Origin: Gymnogyps californianus
Taxonomy: Eukaryota; Chordata; Aves; Accipitriformes; Cathartidae
Direction of reading: 5' to 3'
Assembly: GCF_018139145.2 (NCBI RefSeq)
Contig: NC_059478.1
Span: forward strand, 5,890,001 to 5,954,000
DNA: 64,000 nt
The notes beneath the pieces were generated by a model. The model ran no database searches and was not told where the DNA came from. It worked only from the letters and a program-made list of their open reading frames with translations. The translations under genes were made by a program, and so were the position numbers. Position 1 is the first letter of the stretch. Each line of letters begins with the position of its first letter. This document shows positions 45,901 through 59,900 of this stretch, in pieces.

Positions 45901-48900
45901 GTCTGGATTTAGGGTTTAGGCACCTAAAGCATTTAATGGGATGGAATTATTTAAATATGATAAAATATTTTATTGCTGTTTTTAGCTAGTTCAAGAAAAA
46001 GTATTCTCAGCAGAGTCCTGGTATCAGTCTTTGTAATGCCAGGTCAGAGACAGAGCTGGTGGTCACTGTTTAGCTTGTCATGGGGTTTTGGGGTTGTTTT
46101 TTTTTATGTCTCATGTTGTTATTGAGACATTTTTCAGATGCTGCTTCTGAATGCAATTTCAGAGCAAAGGCATCAAACTTGAGAAAGTGACATTTGGAAC
46201 ATTTTCCTTGAAGTTTTCATGCACTTTATTCCGCTTTGAAAGAAAACAGCAATCAGTCTGCAGTTGACACAGCTGCAGATGAAGTTGCTGTGCTGCTCGT
46301 GTGTCCTTGATATTGTTGAGCAGTTGAAAGCTGTTGTCTTAAACTGAAAATTGGCAAGTCTGGTTCTTGTACTTGGCTGAGAGGATTGCCTGTAAGTTTT
46401 AAGAAGACTCCCTCACAGTGGAGTTTTCCTTGTGAGATGAGACAGGACTTGTTGAAGAATTTGAGCATGTTCTGCTGAATGGATTCATTATGGGCTGCAA
46501 GAATTGAAATAGTCTAATGTGCAGTTTCTAGTAACTGGAGATGGAACGAGTGAACCTTTGTTTTGAAGGCCAAGGAAACAAATGCAGGAGTATTTTATTT
46601 GTTCTTGAAACTAGGGTATGTTGCTTATTTTCTTTTGTCATAAATGCGAAGATCTTTGAAGTCAAAGAAAATACAGAACTTCTGAATGGATAGGCAAACC
46701 CTCATGTGCATCTCCTTAATAAATAGATGCATTCTCTGTGCCTTTGTACTCTTTCTTCGTGAACAATGAATCAAGTTATGCTAGCTGTCACAACATTCGC
46801 TTCAATAGATTTCCTCAGAGTACCTCCTAGCATGTGATGCAGCAGAGTAAGAGATTCAATGCATTTTACTTTCAGTAAAACCGCTAATCCATTTTTTAGT
46901 GCCAGGGGTTTTTTTCATCACTTTTATATCACTTGTGATGAAGCAGAGATGCTTTTGCAAGTTGCCATGTCTTCTCATAGCAGAAGGGCGTTGTAAATGT
47001 CCATCCTCAGTGTACAGCTGGAGAGAATCATATTCAGTAATGTTTCATTTATAGAAAAATCTTCACTATAGTTTGGATGCAAATTTAGTGGCTGACTGAT
47101 GCCAGTGATTTAATCGTAGAGCTCATGAAACATATTTGTATTTTTCTACTATATTTTCTGACATTTGATGGATGTATGGCTGTTGATGGCATTTATCTTC
47201 CTTAACAGTTAGAGGTAGTGACATGTGCTTTGAAATTCTTTACTGCTTTTCTGTCTGCAAGTGTGTGGTGTATCTTGATTGCTCATTCTTTTTGTACTAC
47301 CTTAATATCCCTAAAAGCTTTTTTTATGTTTTTCTAGATTAAGACAGATCAAATGCTATTGGTATATTTCTTTTACTTTTGAAGCTTTTTTGGTTTAATT
47401 ATTGTTTTCTAAAGTCATGATGATTGGAATGTGAGTTCTTTTGGTATACTTACTGTTTGCATTACAAGACAAAATACTGAATATTATCTAAAATTTTACT
47501 CATTCAGAGCAGCTAACATTCACAGACTCCTTGGCGTTGTTGGTGTTTGTTACTTCCAGCTTTTTCTTGCATCAGCTTTACATAATTGCATCCATTGTCA
47601 TTACATACAGCCTCGCTCTTGGGGTGCAGTGCAATCTGGACCGGTAGAGTATTTCTAAGTCAAATAGTATTAGCAGCCGGTCAGATTAAATACCAGCAAA
47701 ACTACCCATAAAGGCACTCTGAATAGTTTGAACCCATTGACTCTTTAGCTCAGCACCACTTAGAAATCATGAGAAGAAAAATCCCCAACTTTGTAGCAGA
47801 AATAATTTTGGAGGAGCAAAGCAGAGATTACAGACTCGAGATAATGTGGTGGAGAAGTGTTAAGATGAAGTTTGTGTCCGTGAAGCATTGTGCGGTTGGA
47901 GTTGTACTTGGATTTTGAATATTAGCTTCCTCTCAGCACCTTTGTCCCTGAAATACATTGCATTTGAAGGCTTATTATATAAATGAGCATTGAAAGAAGG
48001 TGGGGGGAGGACCTGTATGATTCTGCAGTGTCGGCTATAGATTCTGGAGACGTGGCGCTTTTTTGACAAATACATCATGCGTTTGTATGTTGTGCTGGAA
48101 CTTGTCCTCAGTCCTGAGGAAGGTCAGTAAATCACCTGCATCTAATTGCTTTGAGAGTCAAAGTTTTCTCAAAATATGTTGAGCCCCCCCCCAAAGTATG
48201 TTACTCTTGTATCCAAAAAACATTTTTAAAGCCCATAAACATAACCAAAAAAAGTCTTAGAACAATATATTATGGATATTTTTAGCTCCCATTTAAATGG
48301 GATAATGCAATATGGTAAAAGCTCGTATTCCAGAAAAAAAGATTAGGTAAAGGTATTTGTATTCCAGACTCAAGCATATCATCATAAATTGTATTCTGTG
48401 GTACTTGAGGAGACATGGAAAGTGTTTCTGGCATCTTTAAATAGAAATTCCATCACTTTCAGTGGGCTGGCTCAGAAAAATAGTTTGCTTGACTGGGTCT
48501 GATTGTGTCTGTCCACCTGTGTATGTCTGTTATTGCCAGTAATGCAGGACTGTAGCTGCACAGACGGGAGCTCCAGAGGGTCTTTAGGCTTCAGAAGTCA
48601 ACTTTCAATTATTTGTACATGGAAACTTAAAATATTTTTGTAAACAGGAAAAAACATCCCTAAAAACTTTTTATTTGTCTGTGCGCCCATTTCTCCCATG
48701 GACAAGTTGTCTGCGCTGTGCGAGGCGTGGGTGCAGTGGGACAGACTGGAGCAGGGTGTATGGACTCCTGTGGTGCCCTTGAGCTCTGGTGGTATCTCCA
48801 CTGGTAACAAGAAGGTGATGGGAATGGTCCTCGTTTTCCCCAGTCCCACTCACTCTCCTCGAGGTAAAGGCAACAGCAGCTTCAAGCATTTGCTCTTGGG

Positions 48901-51900
48901 GAACGACTCTAGATTGTGATATGCGACAGCAGCTAGTGCAGGACTGGGACTGATCGGCTGTTCCTCAGTGTTTCCATTCCTTCTCATTCTGCTTGCATGG
49001 AGGTTGTAGCTTATGGTACGACATAGCTAAAAGTAATAAAGCAAAAAGAACAAAAAATCTACTTTCAGACCTTACCAGATTCCCAGTCTACTTCGCTTTA
49101 CCACACAATCCCATTGACTTTCTACCTGAATAAGGCAAGAGAGACCAGGGCATAAAGACAAGACGGCTTCTTTTATTGGCACTGCTACCTTATTGTAGCT
49201 TAAATTGTGTGAATTGCTGGCCTCATGCACTGTGTACCCAGTTTGTAGCAAAACCTGCCACTTTGGGGATTAAACATTTAAGAATATCCCATAGAAGTCA
49301 ATATTAATAATTTGTTTCTTTCCCTACTCTTAGCAAAGCTTCATCTTTTCTTTTGTGGTATCCCTTTCATTCGGTATCCCTTGTGTTTTTATAAGAAACA
49401 GAGTCTTGAGGAATACTGTTCTGTATGCATACGGGGCTTTTTTTGCATAACCACTAAATGTTAGTGAAAATAACAGTGGGTGATCTCTTGCTGACGTTCT
49501 CTGCCTTCTCTGAATGTGTATGATTCAGTTTCCTCTCCCATTTCCTTGTTTCAATGCCATGACTTCTGAGTTTCCTCTTTCCTTTTCTTATTGAGGTTGT
49601 GCTACTAAGGAACAAAAAAAATCATACTGAGGGTGCTTGAAAAACTGTACAATTGGACCAATATACCAATTTCTTTTCTTTCTTTTTGCTGCTCTCTGTG
49701 CTGATTCTTCAAAAGTTCATTGAATTTGTCTCTCCTTCCTGTCTTTCTCCATTCTCTTCCTTTTTACATCCCGCTTCTCTCACCACTTTTCTTTCTCTTT
49801 TCGCAGCCCTGTTTTTCATCTCTTGACATTTTTGTGTACCTTTGCTAAGCATATTCTACTTTCATTTCTCCCATTCCTTTTGAAATGCTGTCCTCTTACT
49901 ATGTTGACTTGTTATTTTGTTATCTGTTGTACCTTTCAATGCCATCCTTGGTATGTTTGGTAGTAAATGTAGTGCTGGTTTCTCATCTTTTTTATTTGGC
50001 AGTGGTTTTCTCTTCGTTTCCATTTCATCCTTTCTGATGTCTTCTCATGCGCTTTCTGATCTGTCAGTTCTCTTCAGTGTCTTCCCATAGGAACGGTGTT
50101 TGTAGAAGAGAGTGGTTGTCGTGTCCTGTGTCTGTCTCCCCCCCCCCCCCCCCCCAGTTTCTTCCAGGAGTTTGGAGTGTATCCTTTCCTTGCTAGTTTC
50201 CTCTTAGGTCCTTATCTGCAGCAGTTCTGCTGTGCCTTCTCTCGTGTACTTTTTTTTGTCTTGTACAAACGAGTAAAGAATGAGATGAGCACTTGACATG
50301 GGATTGAAATGTCAGAACACAATGGTGTTTGTATCTTAACCATTCACCCAAGACGAGGCTTGGCAAACCAGCCTTGAATGAACCTGTGTAGGATGTCTGT
50401 GTCTACCAGTGAGCAATCAAATAACCAGGAGATCAGTTCTGCTGGTTCTGCAGTCTTCCACCTTTATTCAACAAACTTTTAAGATCCTCACAGCCTTATC
50501 CAACCTGCAGATAACCTTTTGCCATCACTGCTGTCTCCTCAGAAGTTCTTTAGCATTTCATCTGTTGAGCTCAATCTCTTTGTTTAAGCTCTATATTAAA
50601 TAGTGATGGATCATTTAGTTTAGCAAAAAAAATATTTTTGAAGCAGTCATTTCAGAATGTGTTTCTTCTTAAAGTTGTTCATGGGACATTGAGACAACTT
50701 TTGTATTGATGTAAAATGTATTTTAAAAATAATTTAAACTTCCTTTGCATGATTTTTTTTTAGTTTAGTAGTATTCTCTGATCAATATTAATTTCAGGGT
50801 ATTTTAGTGTTTAACTGGTCCACTACCCTGCATGCAAGTCCTATAAATAGACATGAGAACTGTGTCTTGATTTATTTCTTTTTTCTCCCCCACTCCCTAG
50901 CTGTGCTCTTGATAACATTAAAGTGTTTTCTCTGGCTGGTTTAACTTCTTGCAGAGACAGGGTATTGAATTATACAAGTACTTTTTTTTTGTAGGGTGCT
51001 GCTTATTCAGGTAAGCTATAGCAATAGAAAGAAGTTATTTTAGTAATCTGTAGGAATTCAAAGGCTGGTGGGAATCAACATCGTTTGTAGGTAGGTTTTG
51101 AAAAGCTGATAAATTTCTCCCACCCTTCCAAAGGAGGGGGAGGGGGACATCTAAAACCCAAACCCTTATAGTTACGAAGGTTACGTTGTGACTGAAAACT
51201 ACTGCAGTGTTGCCTTCCTGAAACTGTAGACAGCTCCAGAATGCTCAGTTCTTGCATGTCTTTTTTTTCAAATAGCAGCAACCTGAGTTAAGCCGAACTG
51301 CTCGGTGAATCTCAGCTGGCTGCACTGAAGCCAGTAAGAGTCATATTGTACACTTGGAGCTGGCACTGCAGGTATTCGTTAGGAGAAATACAGCAGGACG
51401 CTTTGTGATTGCTTCCCAGCTGGTACAGAAAGGAGGAGAGGCTGAGTGGCCTTTTGTAGAGGGGCGTCATATACTTTTGAACCAAGGCATTGAGACAGAA
51501 TTATTGACCATTGGTGATCATCAGCACACATCTGTGAGTTATTAGAAGTAAGGTGTTCTCAGAAGCGTGTTCACTGTTTGTCTGACTTGTGTTCTGTTCA
51601 GCTCAGGTAAAGGACTGACAGCTTTTACTTGAGTGTCAGGATGAAAGGTATAACGAGCAATTTCAGACTTAATTAATCTGGTACTTTTCGTAGAGAGTTA
51701 GGGAATACGTAGAGTATATTACAGTACTACATTCATAGGGCATCATAAAATAAACTATATAGATTTGTGTGTGTATAATAACAAGAACAATTCTAGTCCC
51801 TGACTAAGTTCTCCTATCTATACTAGTAATCCCAATGATAAGAATAAATCCTAAGCAATTACATGAAGAGGGATACTTAATCCCTTAAGAAATGGTTGCT

Positions 51901-53821
51901 TGTCCAGAAGTTCTCTTATGCTAAATTTACATATTGAGTAGGTTTTGTTATGTTTGTGTTTGAGCAAGAAACTGATAATGGTATGATACGACATTTTCAG
52001 CTGCTCTCAAAATTGGTTCTTTATGGAATATTCCCCCATTTTTATTAATATTTGTTTTCTACATTTCTAGCACAACAGCTCTTTGCTCCAGTGATGGAGA
52101 AGATCAATTAGATGATTTCTAGGGCAGGGCAGTGTTATGATTTACAGCATGAATGATGTGAGGCACAAAGCTGCGGTTCTGCATGAATGAGCTCTGCAGC
52201 ACCTGTCCTAGAAGCAGAATTTTCTAACTTCACTTGGCTCGCTGCCCATAACTAGATACTTAAGAAACAAAACACCTCCCACTTCTTTCTAGAATTTCTG
52301 TGTTATTGTGGACTTCACCGATAGTGTGTGTATATGTGTTTTTCTGTACCTACATATACAAGCTCACATATCTTTTCCACACTCTTTCAAACATTTATTT
52401 GGATTCTTTCAAGAAAGTCAGAACTAAAGGTCTTCTGAAGACCTGTGTTCTTATTATTGATAGTCTTTCCTGGGACATAAGAACAGTTTTGTGGGATAAC
52501 TTAGTGCCATAAATACAAGCTGTATGACTGAATGTGAGGACCAGACTTCACTGTTGGTCACTGTGAGTGTCCTTAAAACCATATATGATAAAAATCCTTG
52601 TCACAAAATACAGGCAATGATCTGTTTCAGTAAGTAGTGCACAGTATTAATTTTGTGGGATGTTTGGTCACCTTCTATCAGAAGAATGACCTTTATATTT
52701 GAATGCCCTTTTAGGTGGCGCACTGTGCAGGGAAGTGAAAGCAAAAGAAATTTCCACAAATTGAGAAAATAAGAAAAATTATGTCTGGGAGTGCATGACA
52801 GAAGAGAGAGGAAACTGTGCCTTTATGACTCTTTCAGAGGTCCAGAACTTCCTGTATGAATTCTGTGGTCACCTTATTTTTTCTTTCCATAACAGAAATG
52901 TCCTCAGTCTGTTGTGAAGACAGCTCAGTAAGCACGTGCCACCAGATAAGAGGTCCTTGGTGACAGGGTAGCAGCAGTATTGACTAATCAGAGTTCTTGT
53001 TGGCTGTATGAGCTCCTCTTAGATCTCTTAAACTTACTTTTTTTCTTATATGGCACTTCTTTAAAGTCTGTTACAACTTTACGTTTGACAGCCCATCTTT
53101 TGCAATAAAAGTAATGAGAAATACTATTTGCATAAATTACCTGCCTTTTCTTTTAAAAATTATCTTTCCTGATTGAGTAGCCTTTTTTCTCCTATTAAAA
53201 ACTCCTTTGGTGATAGTGGCTGCCTGGTTTGTTACTCAGAGTTCACACTTTTTTAGATTCACTGTGAGTCTTGCCTTTGAAGTTCACAGGAAAACAACGG
53301 CAGCTCCAGTCCCGTCTTCTTCCCTGGTGTAGTGTCCTGCTGCACAGTTCTGTTCTGCCTTTTCCTTTAACAGAGATAGGCGACACATTCATCTGTCATT
53401 GGTGGAGTTGGGTATTTTCACCAAACATTTACAGGTTCAAGCCATGTAGTGCTGCCTGTTACCCCTTCATGTGCAGTATTTCAGCGTGGTCATCTTCAGA
53501 CTTGCTGGAATACTTATTACTATGATCTAAATTGCGTGACCTCTGGGTTTCCTTTTATCAAGTTCACTCTTCTTTGTAACAAATAAGAACAAAAGCAAAA
53601 CCCTCTTTATTGACAGAATTACATGGTTTCTGAAAAACTGCAAGCTGTAAACACATTTGTGATTTGGTGCTGATTTTTTGATCTTGTTCATGATGCGAGT
53701 TTGAAATCATCATATGAGGTGAACGTTCATCATAGTGATCAAGGTTATGTTCTCTTTAGCATAAGATACATTTGTTCTTACTTTATACCTCTTTGATTCT
53801 TACATGACTATTTTTTTGTAG
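42907..53821 (+). other. CEP350 intron 1
   Basis: About 10.9 kb without supported exons on either strand. It includes a pyrimidine-rich stretch at about 49670-49840 and a run of 18 cytosines at 50138-50155. Open frames are short and AT-driven. An additional 5' UTR exon cannot be excluded. Confidence 0.5.
50138..50155 (+). repeat. Run of 18 cytosines ending in CAG
   Basis: A simple poly-C run followed directly by AG, so it resembles a polypyrimidine tract and acceptor, but no coding exon or good donor follows. It lies in CEP350 intron 1. Confidence 0.75.
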
Positions 53822-53831
53822 ATAAATTGAC

Positions 53832-53907
53832 ATGATGTGGAGCAACAAGTCAAATGAAGTGCCGCTACAAAATCCGAGGCATAACCAAAACAAGGATTCT
53901 ACCAGAG
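53832..53907 (+). CDS. CEP350: CEP350 coding exon 1
   Basis: The exon begins at 53822 after a TTTTTTTGTAG acceptor, leaving 10 nt of leader. Two adjacent ATGs (53832, 53835) open the frame; the second aligns with the human start, the first is used here because it comes first. Donor AGAG|GTATGG, ending in phase 1. Confidence 0.85.
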
Positions 53908-56900
53908 GTATGGATTTTCTCTGTTTTATTGCCTTGTTTTGGAAGATGTTTTATCATGAGTTGCTTGAAACTTTGGGGAGTTTTTATAGAAAGCATTCTC
54001 CTGCCTCAATTTGGAAGTTAAGACCATGTGTTATATGGCTTCCTTTTTGCAGAGATAGCAGTTTCAGACTCTGATCTGCAGAGTATTTGCTGATCTGCAT
54101 TAGGAATTGCCAGCCTATGATATGGTTGCCAAGATGGCACAGGGTCAGGTTTTTTTGAGTGCTGGAGAGGAGCAGCAGTGCAGGAACAGAAATTGGGAAC
54201 TGTAGGCTCTTGAAAGAAGTGAAGAGCCTGAGAGACAGTTACTCCTGACTCTTGCTTAGTTCCAAAGTGGTGAAGAGCTAAAGACACTTGAATAGCATCA
54301 GTACGTCGCCACTAAGATAACTTGCAGCACTTTTGTCTCCCTGAACTGGAGAAATCCTGTTAGCTTTTTACTGTCATGATTACTCTGCAATTGGGGAGGC
54401 GGGCAAAAAATGTAAGTTACAGTACATCCCTGAGAGGAAGAAAGCTCTAGTCTGTAGAGCAGCTGAGTTGCATGTTAAGTCTGTGGTTCATAGAATGGTT
54501 TGGGTTGGAAGGGACCTTAAAGATCATCTAGTTCCAACCCCCCTGCCATGGGCAGGGACACCTTCCGCTAGACCAGGTTGCTCAAAGCCCCATCCAACCT
54601 GGCCTTGAAGACCAGTGCAAGATCAGTCTTATGATCTCCACTATGACAAAACTGAACTCCAGAAGTTATTCTGAAAGCGAGACAGATTATTATTTTATCT
54701 GTAAGAGGACATTATTGCTGATTGTTTCCTGCGATATGTTCAGTTTCTTTTAAAATTATGTACCTTGTGAAACTGAAGTGTTCTGTAGACATGAAGCACC
54801 ATCTCTTGAAGTCAAAGCGAAGCTGTTTCTATGCTACTTCCTCAATCCTTAAACCTTTGTTTTCTTGCGTCTTGCCTGAAATGAAATTGGCAGCTTTTTG
54901 TTGTGTTATTTAAACCATTAGATTAGAAGAAAACCATTAGAAACCAAAAGAAGAGGGGAACTGAGGAAGTAAATATTTTTAGAGGAAAATACTACTGCAT
55001 TCTACTGAACTGGATCGCGCATAGAGCACGTGCTGTCTGTTTAGATTAAAAGGCTGAAGTTGATAAGTGCCTCCTGCTTGTTCTTCGCAAACATTGCTTC
55101 TATTTTGTTTGTAGGGTGTAGAGTTCAAAAAGATTACTATTCAAAATTCACGTGTTCAAAGCTTGATTTTTGAGTAGAGTCTTTCAGTGATCATGTATTC
55201 ACGCTTAGTTTACTGAAGAAGAAAATAGAAGGGGGAAAAAAGTAATTAAACTATAGTATAATGGAGAAATGTAAGATATTTGTGTTGGGGTAGATAACCA
55301 GCTTTATTTTATCTTCTAAATTTCTTCTATAATGTGTGGTAGATTTGATTTCAAGTGTAATAATGCATTCAACCTAACTTGGTGATCTCATTAAATTTTA
55401 CATTAAATACTTTATTGCTCTGTTAAGATGAGTGTTGACTGATAACAGCCGCTCATAGAGGAGACTTACAGGCTGGAATTGAGTCATTAAAAGAACTTGA
55501 TTCGTGAGCCCATAAAAATTGTTTTGAAGCAACGTTTTATTTCATTGTTTTCCATGTACTGATGATAAATTTATTTCTTTGTTTCTGCCCTGTAAGATCT
55601 AACTGCAGCATGGGCTTTTTCTCAGACTAAGGCTGCGGTAAGTACTGATCTTTTTTTTTTTTTCTTCTGTGGGTTTTTTTTTTTACTCCTTTTCAAATCA
55701 GTTAATGGCTACAAAAGCTTTAATCAAAGTATTATTTTGCTCAGTGATTGTCTGTTAAGCAAGTTGAAAATAGGGCAAGCAGTTGGAGTACATGCATGTT
55801 GAACATGGTTGTATCTTGGAAAAAGTTTTCCACACACGGTAGAGGAATTTTTTGCCACAGCAAGCTTAGTCTTGAGTATAGTAATATGTGCTAAGTCTTG
55901 AGTGTAATATTACCTTTCTATTTAAGAAAGTGGTGACTTCTCATTTTTCTGAAAACTTGAAAAAATAGTTCTCCCCTGCTTACCCAAACCAGTGAGAAAC
56001 TGGGACAACACCAGTGTATTTCATAATTTTTCATCTTTGAGCATTGGAATTGCTGTCTTTCTATGGGGACTTAACTTAGGTGCTTAAGATATCACACTAG
56101 TTTCTAAAACCTGGCTTCAGTGAAGCCAAACAGCTTTTTTTCAGGGAATTCAGCTCTTTCCCAGGTCCTTCTTGTCCCCCTCTTTTAAAAAAGCTGAGCG
56201 TCAGTGTGGGGTTTTACATGTGGAATCTTGTGTCATGCTCCATTTTGAAAAGAGTATTACAGAATTTATTCCAAGTGGAATTAATACTTCATTCAGGCCA
56301 AGCGTTAAGACTCTGAATGGCATGTTATTATTAATTTTCTCACAACAGCCTGCTTATGGAAACAAAACTATGCAACAAAACCTAATTTAGATAATCTTTT
56401 TAAATAAAACTAATAATCTGACGTAGTTTCTGGCCATAAGGCTATGCAGTTTTGCAACATCAGCCTTGTGAAGTTGCTTTTGCCTGCAGCTTTATTCTTT
56501 ATGAAAATGAGGAAGAATTTGTCACGTTAGGGGAAAAAACCTGTAGCTTAAAAATTGAAAACAATATTCTAATTTGCATTATCTTCACATTCTAGTTACG
56601 TCATATAGAGAACAAATTGGAAATAGCTCCCACCAGCACGGCTATATTTGATTCTGTCATGGATGCCAAGAAGCCCTCTGCTAGTGCTAGCAGGAAAATA
56701 AGCAGAAAGGGTATGTATTATTGAGGACATAGCGTGTAAGGCAGGGTAAAGCCACTGCACTCTGGGAAAACTTTATTTCTCCTCCCTGCCCCCAAGTTGC
56801 CTCCTGCTAATGATCTTTATTCATGAAACTCTTATTGCCCAGGAGAAACTAATGTTTGCTTCCCTTAGCTTAGGAAGGAAAGTGTGCTATCGTAGCCACT

Positions 56901-59900
56901 TGGTTAGAGGGAGTGACAGGACTTGCCCCACGCTGTGAGTGAGCAGTGCTTATCCCATTCTGATACCATGTTTTTGTGGGGGTTTTGGATAACAATTGTA
57001 TACGGCTATGTTTACACTGGACTAGCTGTTTATATTTTTTAATGTTTGTCAACTGTTACACCCTGATAGAATGTTAAATCTGATGCTTCCTTTATGTCAT
57101 TCAAGGAGAGCATTTGCTTTTAAGAAATAAGCCCTCGTTTTAAATACTAACTATTTAGAACAGTCTGGTAGTGTGCCACTGGAGACAAACAGACAGATCG
57201 ACCTCTAGTGGCAACACAGTCAACTTTTACAGATTTAATTACTTATAATTAATGTTTAAGCAGCATTATCTCTCTTTAAACATGATCATTGTTTCAAGCA
57301 CTTACCACCTTGCTCCTAGTTGTTGAAATCAGCTTGTTGAAAAAGAGAGGGAGTACTTTAAATACTATTTTGGAGTGCCGCTCGAACCCAAGGAAAACTG
57401 TGTTCTTAATTGTTCAGCCCCAAGAGCTTTTTCTTTCTGGAGAGATAGGTACATAGAGGGTTCTTTGGTTTCTGCTTCAGCTTCCCGGTCCTCCAGCCAA
57501 AATAAATCAAGCAAGGAAAAGTCCTCACGCAGCCCTCTTCGAGCGACCACCCTTGAAAGCAATGTGAAAAAAAACAATCGCGTGGAATTTCGTGAACCAT
57601 TGGCTTCATACAGGTTAGTGCTGGGACAGTTGACTATTAAAGAAAAATATGCTAAGATCAGAATTAAGCTAATAGTGATGTTTTTGACAGCTCCTCAAAA
57701 ATTGATTTGCTTCCTACCCTCACCCACCCACATGAGCAGCATGTGCTGTTGGACAAAAGTGTCTTCCTTTTTAAAAAATGTTACAAATTTATTTTTTGTT
57801 TAGTGAATATGAGTTTAAAGTCAAATGTGTTGAAATGGAACCAGATCATCAAGTTGATGTGGCTGTGGCCTCAGTGGTTTGATAGGTATTTAGTTTCAGT
57901 AATAAGGACCAAAAAGAGTATTTCCTCATGCTTTTCCATCTTTGTTTCATTAGTTCTTCAGCACATGTTCCCAAATGTATTACCATAAGACAGTGTAGAG
58001 CAAGAACATCTAGTACTAAAGATGCATTCAGTTTTTGTGTGAGAAACCCAAATAAGAACAGCTGTATCAAGGAGAAAAAGTGGCACAGAATGTTGCAGGC
58101 CATAGAACATGGTAGGGTGTGAGGAATGAAGGAAAATACGGAAAGCCTGTTTTTCCTAGCCTACGTTAAGTACTGTAGTGAATATAAGATACCTCAAAAG
58201 CTTTCAGAAAGAAAGAGAACCTGCAGCAGAAATCAACTAGTTATAACTTGCTGTAATATCAGAGCCTAGAAGACTTTTACCATAACTTCTTCAATTCCTT
58301 GTGTTTTATAAGCAGTGTGTGTTCTTTGCACAGGCATCCCTGATGAATAGCTTGGTTGGGTTGGTGATAGTTTTTTACTGGATTCTAACACATACTTTGC
58401 ATTTTTTTCTAAGTGTTCTCCCAGTGAAGTCAAATTGCTGTTGACTGATTGGAGTGGAGTTGGGACAGTGGTATTTTTTTTAATTCCACTACATCTCTAT
58501 TAATAATTGTTACCCTAACATCTAAGTTTTGGTCTCCTTTTCCATTTCTTGTGTCAGCTGTGAGATTCTTCTCCTTCCTGGTTGCATGGGAGGCTGATTT
58601 GGATCAGTTGTGTAATCTTGGGTCAGTTTTGTTAATTGAACAGCTCTGTTGTCTACCCTATCTGGAATAACTTACATCAGTTATTTGTTTTAAAAACATG
58701 TAGTAAATTTAACAGACTTCAGGGAAAAGAGGAAAATGAGAGCAGCTAGATTCATGCCATTATATCCAATTGAAAAGAATAGCTTTCTTACAGTAAGAAG
58801 ACTGTGTGGCATCGGGGGGATTAATTTGGGGATTAACATCAGAGCTGCTACGTTAACACACTACTCCTTCTCTGAGAACAGCCTGTAGTCAATGCTTGAA
58901 GTGTGCATAGGAAAACAAAACCAGAATAATGGATAGAACAATCTGTGTATGTGTATATTTATATACACTTTTGGTGAAATTCTGTGCTATTAAACGACTC
59001 AACTTTTATGTTGATTGGTAATGATTACTACACTATATAAAAGGAGTGTGCTACTAGAGAAAGAGAGGTAGACAATTTCACAAGTACAATGTTATGACCT
59101 GGCTTAAATGAGTTTTTTTTTAAACATACTTGCTGAAGAAGCAAGCCAGGTGGCTTAGGTGCTGGATTTTCACATCTTCAGCCCCTCGTGGGTAAAAATA
59201 TTAAATACATTTTTGTCCTAACAACGTGTGTACCATGAGTCTATTCAAATATAGAGTCTGTTTTTCTGTGAAAAAATCGTTTGTTAAATTTCTAAGCTCT
59301 CAGTAAGCTTTACATTTGTTGCAATACAGCCAGTTCACTCTGAAGTTCACCAGGGGCTTGCCTTTTTAATGCTCAAATACAGGGCAGGGTTTTTTGGTGT
59401 GATTTATTTGTTTTCTCAGCTAATGAATGTGCTGTCGAAGAGCTGTGCATGTGTGCATTGCTCTGTTTTAGAGAACATATATTAATTATACTTCTCTTAA
59501 TTTTTACACTTGGTTTTTTATTTAAAGCTTTTCTAAATTGAAGGGCAACATCACTGCTTGCTGATTTTCTATATGCCCTAATTTCAGCTCTTCAACTTTA
59601 GATACATCTAGAGTCCTGTTCAAACAGAGAGTGCAGAAAGTGAAATTTTGAACAGAAACCTCTTTTGGTTTCGTGTGACTTGCATTATTAAATGTGTGGT
59701 GATCAAACTTGAAAAGAACTTGCCTTTAAAGTGCAGACAAGGTATAGGAAGTAATTCTTTTAATTAATGAACATGCTGATTGCTGGGTTGGAAGGTCCTA
59801 CAGTTGTATTTCTGATGGTGGCTTTTTTTTTTTTTTTTTTTTTCCTTCTGTTACATCAGGGATACATATACTGCTCTGTCTTATCACAGTTCTGGCCAAC

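Noticed and set aside
50096..50296. Coding exon after the 18-cytosine tract with an AG end
   Set aside because: The tract resembles an acceptor, but the following frame has no recognisable content, and no donor in a CEP350-compatible phase was found.
53426..53440. GGTTCAAGCC resembling a tRNA B box
   Set aside because: No matching A box or cloverleaf pairing could be found around it.
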